Shown here piece after piece: positions 25,705 to 34,836 of a stretch of 64,000 nucleotides of DNA. Below the pieces are notes generated by a model. It searched no databases, was not told the DNA's origin, and saw only the letters and a list, made by a program, of their open reading frames with translations. Source of the stretch: Tenacibaculum aquimarinum (GTDB lineage Bacteria; Bacteroidota; Bacteroidia; Flavobacteriales; Flavobacteriaceae). The stretch spans positions 372,001-436,000 of the forward strand of contig NZ_JAKGSC010000001.1 of the NCBI RefSeq assembly GCF_022478115.1, written 5' to 3'. The translations under genes were made by a program, and so were the position numbers. Every line of letters starts with the position of its first letter. The stretch's first letter is position 1.

Positions 25705-26355
25705 ATGTACGCAATCGTAGAGATAGCAGGGCAGCAATTTAAAGTAGCGAAAGACCAAAAGGTTTACGTTCACCGTTTACAAGAAGCAGAAGGATCAAAA
25801 GTAACTTTTGATAATGTAATGCTTATTGAAGATAAAGGTGGAGTAACTATTGGCGCCCCAGCTATAGAAGGAGCCGCAGTAACGGCAAAAATTCTAGGTC
25901 ACTTAAAAGGTGATAAAGTAATCGTTTTCAAAAAGAAAAGAAGAAAAGGTTACAAGAAGAAAAATGGACACAGACAGTATTTAAGTGAGATTCAAATTGA
26001 ATCTATCGCTGCTTCTGGTGCTAAAAAAGCAACTGCTAAGAAAGCTGCTCCTAAAAAGGAAACAGTAAAAGCAGAAGCTCCAAAGGCTGCTCCTAAAAAA
26101 TCTTCTAAAGCAGATGATTTAAAGAAAATTGAAGGTATTGGACCTAAAATTGCAGAAACTTTAGTTGCTGCAGGTTTAGCAACTTTTGCAGATTTAGCAA
26201 AAGCAAAACCAGCTGCAATTTCTGAAATTATTGCAGGTGTTCGTGGAAACCACGTTACAGATACTTGGCCAAAACAAGCTAAATTAGCTGCAGATGGTAA
26301 GTGGGATGAATTAAAAGATTTACAAGATATATTAGACGGAGGAGTTGAAAAATAA
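25705..26355 (+). CDS. rplU: ribosomal protein bL21 with C-terminal helix-hairpin-helix extension
   Basis: Residues 1-103 are a normal bL21 (MYAIVEIAGQQFKVAKDQ, KRRKGYKKKNGHRQYLSEI). A low-complexity Ala/Lys linker follows (about 108-135), then a 75-residue domain with LKKIEGIGPKIAETL, a helix-hairpin-helix of the kind that binds nucleic acid. bL21 is about 103 residues elsewhere, so this protein is doubled in length. Similar extensions occur in other Flavobacteriia as I recall. It is followed by rpmA after 38 bases. Confidence 0.95.
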   Translation: MYAIVEIAGQQFKVAKDQKVYVHRLQEAEGSKVTFDNVMLIEDKGGVTIGAPAIEGAAVTAKILGHLKGDKVIVFKKKRRKGYKKKNGHRQYLSEIQIESIAASGAKKATAKKAAPKKETVKAEAPKAAPKKSSKADDLKKIEGIGPKIAETLVAAGLATFADLAKAKPAAISEIIAGVRGNHVTDTWPKQAKLAADGKWDELKDLQDILDGGVEK

Positions 26356-26393
26356 CTCACTAATATAACTTTAACCTATAAAAACTCAAGAAA

Positions 26394-26654
26394 ATGGCAC
26401 ATAAAAAAGGTGTAGGTAGTTCGAAGAATGGTAGAGAATCAGAATCGAAACGACTAGGAGTAAAGATTTTTGGAGGACAAGCTGCAATTGCAGGTAATAT
26501 TCTTGTTCGTCAAAGAGGTACAACTCACAATCCAGGTGAAAATGTATATATGGGAAAAGACCATACATTACATGCTAAGGTTGATGGTGTTGTAGATTTC
26601 AAAAAGAAAAGAGACAACAAATCTTACGTTTCTATTATTCCTTTCGAGGCTTAA
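26394..26654 (+). CDS. rpmA: ribosomal protein bL27
   Basis: This 86-residue protein begins [16 protein letters not shown], the standard bL27 N-terminus that reaches the peptidyl transferase centre, and contains [10 protein letters not shown] and GVNVY-like [14 protein letters not shown]. There is no N-terminal cleavage extension of the Firmicutes type. It forms the usual rplU-rpmA operon, closed by a strong terminator. Confidence 0.97.
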   Translation: MAHKKGVGSSKNGRESESKRLGVKIFGGQAAIAGNILVRQRGTTHNPGENVYMGKDHTLHAKVDGVVDFKKKRDNKSYVSIIPFEA

Positions 26655-26675
26655 GAAATAAAGATTATAATATTA

Positions 26676-26707
26676 AAAACGCGCAAACTATGTTTGCGCG
26701 TTTTTTT
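26676..26707 (+). terminator. terminator of rplU-rpmA
   Basis: The stem ACGCGCAAAC / GTTTGCGCGT is followed by T7, 25 bases after the rpmA stop. Confidence 0.95.
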
Positions 26708-26745
26708 ATACCTCTTATTTATACTGAATTTGTATTTTTACATTA

Positions 26746-27981
26746 ATGAATTTCCTATACAATATATTAGTTTTTATTGCATCCCTCTTATTACCATTTA
26801 TAGCTTTATTCAATAAAAAAATAAAGTTATTTGCTAATGGAAGAAAAGAAACATTTACAAAACTATCTTCTATTAAGAAAACCGATAAAGTAATTTGGTT
26901 TCATGCGGCTTCTTTAGGCGAATTTGAACAAGCAATACCTATTATAGAAGAACTTAAAAACAAATACAGTAATTATAAAATTATTGTAACCTTCTTCTCT
27001 CCTTCTGGTTATGAAATAAGAAAAAAATACGCTTTAGCAGATGTTGTTTGCTATCTTGCTTTAGACTCTAAAAGTAAGATGAAGAAATTTTTAGAAATCG
27101 TTCATCCTACAATTGCCATAATTATAAAATACGAGTTTTGGCCAAACCTTTTAAATGAGCTAAAACGAAAAGAAATTCCGACAATATTAGTCTCCGGAAT
27201 TTTAAGAGAAGGTCAATCCTTCTTTAAATGGTATGGCGGATTTATGAGAGAAAAACTAAATACTTTCAATCACTTTTTTGTTCAAAATGAAGAATCAAAA
27301 AAACTTTTAAACTCAATTAATTTAAACAACGTAACAATTGCTGGAGACACTCGTTTTGATAGAGTTTCAACAATCTTAAACCAAGATAATTCTTTAAACT
27401 TTATAACTGAATTTAAAGACAATAAATATACTGTTGTTGCCGGAAGCACCTGGCAAGAAGATGAAGAGTTCTTGGTAAACTACATCAATAATGGAGCTTC
27501 GGAAGGTGAAAAATTTATAATTGCTCCGCACAATATCAATCAAAAAAACATTGAACTCTTAAAAAATTCAATCACAAAAAAAACAGTTTTATTCTCCGAT
27601 AAAGCAGATAAAAATTTAGCTGATTATCAGGTTTTTATTATTGATACTATTGGAATATTAACAAAGATATACGCTTCTGCAGATACTGCATATGTTGGAG
27701 GTGGTTTAAAAACTGGCTTGCACAATATATTGGAACCTGCTACTTTTGGAGTTCCTATTGTTATAGGAAATAAATACTCGAAATTTAAAGAAGCTGTAGA
27801 TTTAGTAAACCTAAAAGGTTGTCTTACAATTAAGAATCAAGAAGAATTTTCAACTGTTTTTTCAAAATTAAAAAATGATGAAAGCTTTAGAAAATCAACT
27901 GGAGAAATCAATAAAAAATACATTCAAGAAAATCTTGGTGCAACAGAATTAATTATGAATTATTTAAAAAATCAATTATAA
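26746..27981 (+). CDS. waaA: 3-deoxy-D-manno-octulosonic acid transferase
   Basis: This 411-residue protein has an N-terminal membrane anchor (about 4-22), the acceptor-site motif WFHAASLGEFEQA with the catalytic Glu, and the donor-side motif GGGLKTGLHNILEPATFGVP that binds CMP-Kdo. It adds Kdo to lipid A precursor. Length and motifs fit WaaA/KdtA. The YeeE/YedE gene begins one base after its stop, so the three plus-strand genes may be co-transcribed. Confidence 0.94.
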   Translation: MNFLYNILVFIASLLLPFIALFNKKIKLFANGRKETFTKLSSIKKTDKVIWFHAASLGEFEQAIPIIEELKNKYSNYKIIVTFFSPSGYEIRKKYALADVVCYLALDSKSKMKKFLEIVHPTIAIIIKYEFWPNLLNELKRKEIPTILVSGILREGQSFFKWYGGFMREKLNTFNHFFVQNEESKKLLNSINLNNVTIAGDTRFDRVSTILNQDNSLNFITEFKDNKYTVVAGSTWQEDEEFLVNYINNGASEGEKFIIAPHNINQKNIELLKNSITKKTVLFSDKADKNLADYQVFIIDTIGILTKIYASADTAYVGGGLKTGLHNILEPATFGVPIVIGNKYSKFKEAVDLVNLKGCLTIKNQEEFSTVFSKLKNDESFRKSTGEINKKYIQENLGATELIMNYLKNQL

Positions 27982-27982
27982 A

Positions 27983-28540
27983 ATGGATTTCATTCTACAA
28001 CCTTGGCCTTGGTATATTGGAGGTCCATTAATAGCAATTTCGTTGTTTTTATATTTTTACTTCGGTAAAAATTTTGGAGTTTCTACCAATTTAGAAACCC
28101 TTTGTACAATGGCTGGTGCTGGTAAAGTTTCAGATTATTTTAAAAAAGACTGGAAAGAACGTGATTTTGCACTATTATTTGTAGTTGGATTAATAATTGG
28201 TGGTTTTATTTCTTCAATATATTTAATTCCAAATAAGGCAATAGATTTAAACACCACAACAATTAAAGAACTAACAGATTTAGGTTTTTCTAATGTTGGA
28301 AATCAATATTTTCCTGATGAAATTTTTAGCAAAGAAGTATATTCATCCATAAAAGGATTTTTAATTCTTTTAGTTTCAGGAATCTTTGTAGGTTTTGGAA
28401 CTCGTTATGCAGGTGGTTGTACTTCTGGACATGCTATAACAGGTTTAAGTAGTTTACAATTACCTTCTTTATTAGCAGTAATTGGATTTTTTATTGGTGG
28501 TATTATTGCTACTTGGTTTATAATCCCTTTAATTTTTTAG
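27983..28540 (+). CDS. YeeE/YedE family transporter, first half
   Basis: This 185-residue protein has about five hydrophobic segments and the family motifs NLETLCTMAGAGK and RYAGGCTSGHAITGL, whose cysteines are characteristic of YeeE/YedE (DUF395) thiosulfate transporters. The family also occurs as single long proteins; here it is split into two genes, this and the next. Substrate is probably thiosulfate or another sulfur compound, by family. Confidence 0.9.
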   Translation: MDFILQPWPWYIGGPLIAISLFLYFYFGKNFGVSTNLETLCTMAGAGKVSDYFKKDWKERDFALLFVVGLIIGGFISSIYLIPNKAIDLNTTTIKELTDLGFSNVGNQYFPDEIFSKEVYSSIKGFLILLVSGIFVGFGTRYAGGCTSGHAITGLSSLQLPSLLAVIGFFIGGIIATWFIIPLIF

Positions 28541-28542
28541 CC

Positions 28543-28956
28543 ATGAAAAATATCAAATTTTTACTTTTAGGAGTCTTTTTCGCAATCGTTTTAAGTAAAA
28601 CACAAGCAATTTCTTGGTATCGTTTTTACGAAATGTTTAAGTTTCAATCGTTTCATATGTACGGAATTATTGGAGGCGCAGTTGTTATTTCAGCAATTAT
28701 AATGCAGCTATTTAAAAGCGGAAAAATAAAAGATATTAACGGGAATAAAATAACTCCAAAACCTAAGAAAAAAGGAACCGTTAGAACACTTGTTGGCGGA
28801 ACATTTTTTGGTTTAGGTTGGGGAATATCTGGCGCTTGTGCCGCACCAATTTTTGTAATTCTAGGATTTAAATTAGTTCCGGCTTTAATTCTTTTAGCCG
28901 GTGCACTTTTAGGTGCTTTTATATATGGTTTGTTGAGTAAAAAACTACCACATTAA
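28543..28956 (+). CDS. YeeE/YedE family transporter, second half (DUF6691-type)
   Basis: This 137-residue protein has four hydrophobic segments and GTFFGLGWGISGACAAPIFV, the matching half of the transporter with its conserved Cys. ATG 28543 is two bases after the stop of the first half; an open frame reaching back to 28513 would overlap that gene. It ends with a 4-base overlap with the convergent DUF4230 gene. Confidence 0.88.
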   Translation: MKNIKFLLLGVFFAIVLSKTQAISWYRFYEMFKFQSFHMYGIIGGAVVISAIIMQLFKSGKIKDINGNKITPKPKKKGTVRTLVGGTFFGLGWGISGACAAPIFVILGFKLVPALILLAGALLGAFIYGLLSKKLPH

Positions 28957-29558
28957 TCTTTTATTTTCTGAAAACCATCTAACAAATTAGCATTTGTATT
29001 ATCTACAACTTGCCAACCGTAAACAGAAGAAAGCTGATAGATTTTAGAAAGCTCTTTAAATAATCGGTTTTTAGCGTCGGTTTTTAATGAAGATACTTTT
29101 GCAGTTTCTTTAATCTTATCAATACTTTTTTGATTGATTTTATTCAACTCAGTTTTAGTAAAAGCATTAAAGCTACTTTGCTGTAAATCGAAATACTTAA
29201 TATCTGGAGAAACATTAATTTCTTCAGAAGGAATTTTATTAATAAGAATCTTCTTCGCTATAGAATCAATTTGAATATCCATTTTAGACAAATCGTATCC
29301 AACCTCAACTTTAGCGTTTACAGAGATAATTGCCTTTTTATCAAAAGATAAATAATCGTAGAAATATTTTTTAGAATCTGTATAGTTGTAGATTTCAGAG
29401 AAATTTCCTTCAGAAACAACCAATTTACTTAAGTTTTTAATTGAATTAACTACAACTTGAATTTCTTCTTGCTTATGAATTTTCACTTCCTTTTTATACC
29501 AAAATCTGGCAATTAAAAAACCTAATAAAAAGACGGCTACATATTTAAGAAAACGCAT
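28953..29558 (-). CDS. DUF4230 domain protein
   Basis: This 201-residue protein has an N-terminal membrane anchor (about 5-20), then a soluble region with the DUF4230 pattern: NLSKLVVSEGNFSEIYNY, AKVEVGYDLSKMDI and the late LSKIYQL. It probably faces the periplasm. Family function is unknown. It is a single gene convergent with the YeeE/YedE pair. Confidence 0.85.
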   Translation of the reverse strand: MRFLKYVAVFLLGFLIARFWYKKEVKIHKQEEIQVVVNSIKNLSKLVVSEGNFSEIYNYTDSKKYFYDYLSFDKKAIISVNAKVEVGYDLSKMDIQIDSIAKKILINKIPSEEINVSPDIKYFDLQQSSFNAFTKTELNKINQKSIDKIKETAKVSSLKTDAKNRLFKELSKIYQLSSVYGWQVVDNTNANLLDGFQKIKD

Positions 29559-29595
29559 TTGTAAAGTATTTTTATAAAGATAGTCAAAAGAATGA

Positions 29596-29624
29596 TGAGA
29601 TACTGAAACAAGTTCAGCATAACA
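29596..29624 (+). repeat. dispersed hairpin repeat, copy C
   Basis: TGAGATACTGAAACAAGTTC, then AGCATAACA, matches copy A at 1334-1362 with one change in the first 22 bases. The core CTGAA-ACAAG-TTCAG is a small hairpin. It lies between lspA and the DUF4230 gene. Confidence 0.65.
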
Positions 29625-29631
29625 TATAATA

Positions 29632-30237
29632 TTATTCCTCCTTAGGAAAAGCTTGCTTGTTAAAGATAAAAAGCAAAACAGTTCCTATAAATATCCATGA
29701 ATCTGCTCCGTTAAAGATCGCGTTAAAAAACGTAAAATATTTTCCTCCAAAGAAAGGCAACCATTCTGGTAAAGTTCCTTCCCACATCGGAAAATACAAC
29801 ATATCTACTACCTTTCCGTAGAACATTTCTCCGTAAGGTTTTTCTGTAAATAAGGTTGCAACTCCATTATAAGGTGTATCAAAAATAACTCCGTAAAAAA
29901 CAGAGTCAATAATATTACCAACTGCACCTGCAAAAATTAAAGAAATTGCTATTATAACAGCAGTATGAGTGTTTCTTTTTATTGTTTTTGTTAACCAATA
30001 CATAATACCGGTAACGGCTACTAATCTAAACAAAGTTAAAAATAGCTTACCTGTTTTACCACCAAATTCGAAACCCCAAGCCATTCCGTTATTCTCTGTA
30101 AAATGAATAACAAACCAGTCTGAAAATACGGTAACTTCTTCTCCTAAAACAAAATGTGTTTTAATATATATTTTACTAACTTGATCTATTAATAACGCAA
30201 GAAAAATTGTAAGAAAGGCAATGTTTTTTTTAGACAT
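29632..30237 (-). CDS. lspA: lipoprotein signal peptidase II
   Basis: This 201-residue membrane protein has four hydrophobic segments and the two catalytic Asp motifs GNIIDSVFYG and FNGADSWIF. It cleaves lipoprotein signal peptides. The loop between them is longer than in E. coli (which is 164 residues). A -7 box lies at 30257-30264. In Bacteroidota lspA commonly follows ileS-dksA; here one extra gene is between. Confidence 0.95.
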   Translation of the reverse strand: MSKKNIAFLTIFLALLIDQVSKIYIKTHFVLGEEVTVFSDWFVIHFTENNGMAWGFEFGGKTGKLFLTLFRLVAVTGIMYWLTKTIKRNTHTAVIIAISLIFAGAVGNIIDSVFYGVIFDTPYNGVATLFTEKPYGEMFYGKVVDMLYFPMWEGTLPEWLPFFGGKYFTFFNAIFNGADSWIFIGTVLLFIFNKQAFPKEE

Positions 30238-30256
30238 GTGTAATTTTTAACAGCAA

Positions 30257-30264
30257 CAAAAATA
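30257..30264 (-). promoter_or_regulatory. -7 box for lspA
   Basis: Minus strand TATTTTTG, 20 bases before the ATG, fits TAnnTTTG. Confidence 0.5.
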
Positions 30265-30279
30265 AGAAAACTATTGTGT

Positions 30280-30921
30280 TTATTTACTCGTTAACACAAT
30301 ATTAGCTTTCTTTGATTTTATTGTAAGATTTCTTAAGGAATTTGTAAGTGTTTTTTGATATGGATTTGATTCTAAAACGTTATTTACATTAATGCTTCCA
30401 TTTGCAGAATCGATATTTATTTTTCCTTCTGAAGTAGTTAAAAACACATTTCCAGAATATAAATGAAGTTGTAAATTTCCTTTTAAGGTATTAAAAGACA
30501 ATGAGCCTTTATCAATAAAAACGGAAAGATTTCCTTGATAACTTTTAGAAATAACATCAACCTCATCACCTAAAAAAGTAAGATTTTTATTCTTTGGAAT
30601 TTTAATTTTCACTGATGCTCTATGTAACCGTTCTGTTATAAATTTTCTAAAAACAGGTTCTTTTTGATTTATTTCTGGTTGAAAATCAATACTTAATATT
30701 CCATTTTTTTCAGAAGTAATAATATGATGTGCAAAAGAATTTTCTTCATCTAAGAAAATAGAAACAAAATCATCTTCAGAAGTTTCTAAAACAATTTCAT
30801 CCAAGCCTTCAGTATTAATTTCTATGTTATTAGTTAAAACAGTAAATTTCTTAGAGCTTAATTGCTGACTAAAACTTAACGTTTGACTTATTAAAAAGAG
30901 AAGTAAAAATATGTTTCTCAT
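30280..30921 (-). CDS. secreted beta-rich protein, DUF4097-like
   Basis: This 213-residue protein has a signal peptide (ending LSFSQ) and a repetitive beta pattern, such as GNLSVFIDKGSLSFNTLKGNLQL and SGNVFLTTSEGKINI, as in DUF4097 putative adhesin folds. It starts 7 bases after the dksA terminator hairpin, so its expression may need read-through or an own promoter that I did not find. The function is unknown. Confidence 0.7.
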   Translation of the reverse strand: MRNIFLLLFLISQTLSFSQQLSSKKFTVLTNNIEINTEGLDEIVLETSEDDFVSIFLDEENSFAHHIITSEKNGILSIDFQPEINQKEPVFRKFITERLHRASVKIKIPKNKNLTFLGDEVDVISKSYQGNLSVFIDKGSLSFNTLKGNLQLHLYSGNVFLTTSEGKINIDSANGSINVNNVLESNPYQKTLTNSLRNLTIKSKKANIVLTSK

Positions 30922-30927
30922 AAAAGA

Positions 30928-30954
30928 AAAAAGCTTCCTAAAAAGGAAGCTTTT
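30928..30954 (-). terminator. terminator after dksA
   Basis: AAAAAGCTTCCT pairs with AGGAAGCTTTT. On the minus strand it ends in a T-run. It sits between the dksA stop (30958) and the ATG of the next gene (30921). Confidence 0.85.
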
Positions 30955-30957
30955 GAA

Positions 30958-31335
30958 TTATTGTTTACGTTTTGCTTCAATGCTTAACGTAGCATGAGGC
31001 ACGAGTTTTAATCGTTCTTTTTGAATTAATTTACCTGTAACTCTACAAACTCCGTAGGTTCCGTTTTCTATACGTAACAAGGCATTTTTTAAGTCGCGAA
31101 TAAACTTTTCTTGTCTTATTGCTAACTGTACGTTTGCCTCTTTACTCATTACATCTGCTCCATCATCAAACGATCTAAATTGTGGCGATGTATCATCTGT
31201 ACCATTATCAGATCCATTTTTATATGAACTTTGTAACAATGCTAAATCCTCTTCAGCACGTGTAACCTTTTTTAAGATAATCTCTTTAAACTCTTTTAAA
31301 TCTTCTTCAGAATATTTAGCTATACTATCTGCCAT
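30958..31335 (-). CDS. dksA: TraR/DksA family protein with degenerate zinc finger
   Basis: This 125-residue protein has the coiled-coil N-terminal part (about 5-75) with DDGADVMSKE, and the C-terminal YGVCRVTGKLI-x-ERL region. DksA binds RNA polymerase and works with ppGpp in many bacteria. Only one of the four zinc cysteines remains (YGVC), the others being replaced (VTG, PHATLS); I recall the same in other Bacteroidota DksA proteins. It starts 4 bases after ileS ends. Confidence 0.9.
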   Translation of the reverse strand: MADSIAKYSEEDLKEFKEIILKKVTRAEEDLALLQSSYKNGSDNGTDDTSPQFRSFDDGADVMSKEANVQLAIRQEKFIRDLKNALLRIENGTYGVCRVTGKLIQKERLKLVPHATLSIEAKRKQ

Positions 31336-31339
31336 AATT

Positions 31340-34300
31340 CTATATTTTTTGTATTAATATTTTACTTTTAATAGTATCGAACTCAATTTCCGTACCATTT
31401 TCTAACGCATCCACAAAAACTAATTCATTTGTTAGCGTTTCGCTCATTATGTAATCTCTATTTATAGATACAGATTCTTCTAAGTCTTCAAAATTTAAAA
31501 CGGTTAATTTTATTTTATCTGTTACTTCTAAACCAGCATCTTTACGTGCATTTTGAATTCTATTTACTAGCTCTCTAGCAATACCTTCTTTACGTAAATC
31601 ATCAGAAATTGTAACATCTAAAGCTACTGTAATACCGTCTGAATTTGCAACTAACCAACCTTCTATATCTTTAGAAGTAATAACTACATCAGAGAGTTCT
31701 AAAGTAATCATTTTTTCATTAATTTCTAAAGAAATTTTTTCGTCTTTTTCTATCTGCTGAATATCTTCTGCCGTAAAACCTTGAACAGCATTGGCAACCA
31801 ACTTCATGTCTTTACCAAATTTTGGTCCTAACGTTTTAAAGTTTGGTTTAATTTGTTTGACTAAAATGTCTGAAGCATCATCTAAAAGTTCAATTTCTTT
31901 TACGTTTACTTCTGATTTTATTAAATCTGAAACCGCTAAAATTGATGCTTTTTGTGCATCATCTAAAACCGGAATCATTATTTTTTGTAATGGTTGACGA
32001 ACCTTTATCTTCTCTTTAGCTCTTAATGATAAAACTAAAGATGAAATAGTTTGTGCATCTTCCATTTTACGTTCTAAGGCTTTATCAATAATAGCTTCAT
32101 TATAAACCGGAAAAGTTGATAAATGAATACTTTCAAACGTTTCTTGTTGTGTTGTAGCCATTAAATCTTGGTACAGTCTGTCCATAAAAAATGGAGCAAC
32201 CGGCGCGCTTAATTTAGCAACAGTTAACATACAAGTGTATAAAGTCTGGTATGCAGAAATTTTATCTTGCTCGTATTCTCCTTTCCAAAAACGTCTTCTA
32301 CACAAACGAACATACCAGTTACTTAAATGGTCTTGTACAAAGCTATTTATAGCTCTTGTTGCCTTTGTTGGCTCGTATTCGTTATAAGCTTCGTCTACTT
32401 TCTTTACTAATGTATTTAATTCTGAAAGAATCCAACGATCTATTTCTGGACGTTCATTTAATGGAACATCATCTTCAGAATAATCAAACTTATCTATGTT
32501 TGCGTATAAACAAAAGAAAGAATAGGTGTTATATAATGTTCCGAAGAACTTACGTTTTACCTCTGCAATTCCTTCTACATCAAACTTTAAATTGTCCCAC
32601 GGATTTGCATTTGAAATCATGTACCAACGCGTTGCATCTGCTCCATAAGTTGATAATGTTTCAAAAGGATCCGTTGCGTTTCCTAAACGCTTCGACATTT
32701 TATGTCCGTTTTTATCTAACACTAATCCGTTAGAAACCACATTTTTATACGCTACGGAATCAAAAACCATTGTTGCAATTGCATGTAACGTATAGAACCA
32801 ACCTCTTGTTTGATCTACTCCTTCTGCAATGAAATCTGCTGGAAATGATTCGTTTTTGTCAATTTTTTCTTTATTTTCAAACGGATAATGCCATTGTGCA
32901 TAAGGCATTGAACCAGAATCGAACCAAACATCAATTAAATCGCTTTCGCGTTTCATTGGTTGTCCACTTGCTGAAACTAACGTAATTTCATCAACTATAT
33001 TTTTATGTAAATCTATTTTAGCATAGTTTTCGTTAGACATATTACCAACTTCAAAATCTTGGTAAATATCTTTAGCTAAAACTCCTGCATCAACAGCTTT
33101 TGCCATTTCGGCTTTTAATTCTTCAACAGAACCAATACAAATTTCTTCTCTACCATCTTCTGTTCTCCAGATTGGTAATGGAATTCCCCAATAACGAGAA
33201 CGAGATAAATTCCAATCGTTTGCGTTGGCTAACCAGTTTCCAAAACGACCTTCTCCGGTAGATTTTGGTTTCCAATTAATAGTTTCATTCAGCTTAAACA
33301 TCTTGTCTTTAACGTCTGTAACTTTAATAAACCAAGAGTCTAACGGATAATATAAAATTGGTTTGTCTGTACGCCAACAGTTTGGATAACTGTGCACATA
33401 TTTCTCTACCTTAAATGCTTTATTTTCTGTTTTTAATTTAATTGCCAACTCAACATCAACAGATTTTTCTGGCGCTTCACCATCTGCATAATATTCGTTT
33501 TTAACATATTTGCCAGCAAATTCACCCATTTCTGGTCTAAATTTACCTTGTAAATCTACTAATGGAACTGTGTTTCCGTTGTCGTCTAAAACTAATAATG
33601 GTGGGATTTCTGGTGTTGCTTGTTTTGCAACCAAGGCATCATCTGCTCCAAAAGTTGGTGCTGTGTGTACAATTCCTGTTCCGTCTTCTGTGGTAACAAA
33701 ATCGCCCGAAATTACTCTAAATGCATTTTCTGCATTTTCATACGGCAATACATAATCTAATAACTGCTCGTATTTTATTCCGACTAAATCTTTTCCTTTA
33801 AATTCTTTTACAACATAAAAAGGAATCTTTTTATCGCCTTCTTTATAGATTAAAAGTTCAGATTTTTCTTCAACTTTATTGAATTTTTTATCAAACTGTT
33901 TTCCGACTAAGTTTTTAGCCAAAATAACATTCATTGGTTTAAATGTATATTGATTATACGTTTCTACTAAAACATAATCAATTTTATTTCCAACGGTTAA
34001 CGCCGTATTACTTGGCAATGTCCAAGGTGTTGTTGTCCAAGCTAAAAAGTAAACAGTTCCTTCATTTTGTAAAAATTCTGGAAGTGTTTCTTCAACAGCT
34101 TTAAATTGTGCAACAATAGTTGTATCAGTTACGTCTTGGTACGTTCCTGGTTGGTTTAACTCATGCGAGCTTAAACCAGTTCCGGCTTTTGGTGAATAAG
34201 GCTGAATTGTATAGCCTTTATACATCAATTTTTTGGTGTAAATTTCTTTTAACAACCACCAAACTGATTCCATATATTTTGGATCGTAGGTAATATATGG

Positions 34301-34744
34301 ATCGTCCATATTTACCCAATAACCCATTTTATTGGTTAAATCGTGCCAAATATCAGTATAACGCATTACTGCTTTTCTACAAGCTGCGTTGTAATCTTCT
34401 ACAGAAATTGTTTTACCAATATCTTCTTTGGTAATACCTAATTCTTTTTCTACGCCCAATTCAATTGGTAAACCGTGAGTATCCCAACCTGCTTTACGCT
34501 TAACTTGGTAACCTTTCATGGTTTTATAACGTGGAAAAATATCTTTAATAGAACGTGCTAAAACATGGTGAACTCCTGGTAAACCATTTGCTGAAGGTGG
34601 TCCTTCAAAAAACACATAAGGTTCTGCTCCTTCTCTTGTAGTTACACTCTTTTCGAAAATATTATTTTCTTCCCAATAGTTTAAAATTTCTTCTGCTACT
34701 TTTGGTAAATCTAACTGCTTATATTCTGCGAATTTTACGCTCAT
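31340..34744 (-). CDS. ileS: isoleucyl-tRNA synthetase, IleRS2 type with GVHH signature
   Basis: This 1134-residue enzyme has the class I signature region GPPSANGLPGVHHVL (HIGH position at 57-60), the WDTHGLPIELGVEKELGI stretch of the eukaryote-like IleRS2 clade, the editing domain, and KMSKR (about 690) in NGHKMSKRLGN. It charges tRNA-Ile. The HIGH motif reads G-V-H-H, with first and third positions exchanged relative to H-x-G-H. This is the change described for IleRS2 enzymes with very high mupirocin resistance. It is the only ileS in the window. Confidence 0.95.
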   Translation of the reverse strand: MSVKFAEYKQLDLPKVAEEILNYWEENNIFEKSVTTREGAEPYVFFEGPPSANGLPGVHHVLARSIKDIFPRYKTMKGYQVKRKAGWDTHGLPIELGVEKELGITKEDIGKTISVEDYNAACRKAVMRYTDIWHDLTNKMGYWVNMDDPYITYDPKYMESVWWLLKEIYTKKLMYKGYTIQPYSPKAGTGLSSHELNQPGTYQDVTDTTIVAQFKAVEETLPEFLQNEGTVYFLAWTTTPWTLPSNTALTVGNKIDYVLVETYNQYTFKPMNVILAKNLVGKQFDKKFNKVEEKSELLIYKEGDKKIPFYVVKEFKGKDLVGIKYEQLLDYVLPYENAENAFRVISGDFVTTEDGTGIVHTAPTFGADDALVAKQATPEIPPLLVLDDNGNTVPLVDLQGKFRPEMGEFAGKYVKNEYYADGEAPEKSVDVELAIKLKTENKAFKVEKYVHSYPNCWRTDKPILYYPLDSWFIKVTDVKDKMFKLNETINWKPKSTGEGRFGNWLANANDWNLSRSRYWGIPLPIWRTEDGREEICIGSVEELKAEMAKAVDAGVLAKDIYQDFEVGNMSNENYAKIDLHKNIVDEITLVSASGQPMKRESDLIDVWFDSGSMPYAQWHYPFENKEKIDKNESFPADFIAEGVDQTRGWFYTLHAIATMVFDSVAYKNVVSNGLVLDKNGHKMSKRLGNATDPFETLSTYGADATRWYMISNANPWDNLKFDVEGIAEVKRKFFGTLYNTYSFFCLYANIDKFDYSEDDVPLNERPEIDRWILSELNTLVKKVDEAYNEYEPTKATRAINSFVQDHLSNWYVRLCRRRFWKGEYEQDKISAYQTLYTCMLTVAKLSAPVAPFFMDRLYQDLMATTQQETFESIHLSTFPVYNEAIIDKALERKMEDAQTISSLVLSLRAKEKIKVRQPLQKIMIPVLDDAQKASILAVSDLIKSEVNVKEIELLDDASDILVKQIKPNFKTLGPKFGKDMKLVANAVQGFTAEDIQQIEKDEKISLEINEKMITLELSDVVITSKDIEGWLVANSDGITVALDVTISDDLRKEGIARELVNRIQNARKDAGLEVTDKIKLTVLNFEDLEESVSINRDYIMSETLTNELVFVDALENGTEIEFDTIKSKILIQKI

Positions 34745-34836
34745 TTTATCGATATTTCTTATATGGTTGCGAAATTACGTAATTTCTGTAAATTGTTGTG
34801 TTTGAAGTCTAAAAATGTAATAGTAAAAAAAGTAAA

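Noticed and set aside
25992..26360. 122-residue minus-strand frame opposite rplU
   Set aside because: It lies wholly antisense to the low-complexity tail of bL21 and its composition (Ala, Phe, Ser rich) mirrors the sense codons; no independent signals.
32356..32733. 125-residue plus-strand frame opposite ileS
   Set aside because: Falls within the conserved ileS coding region; Leu-rich mirror translation.
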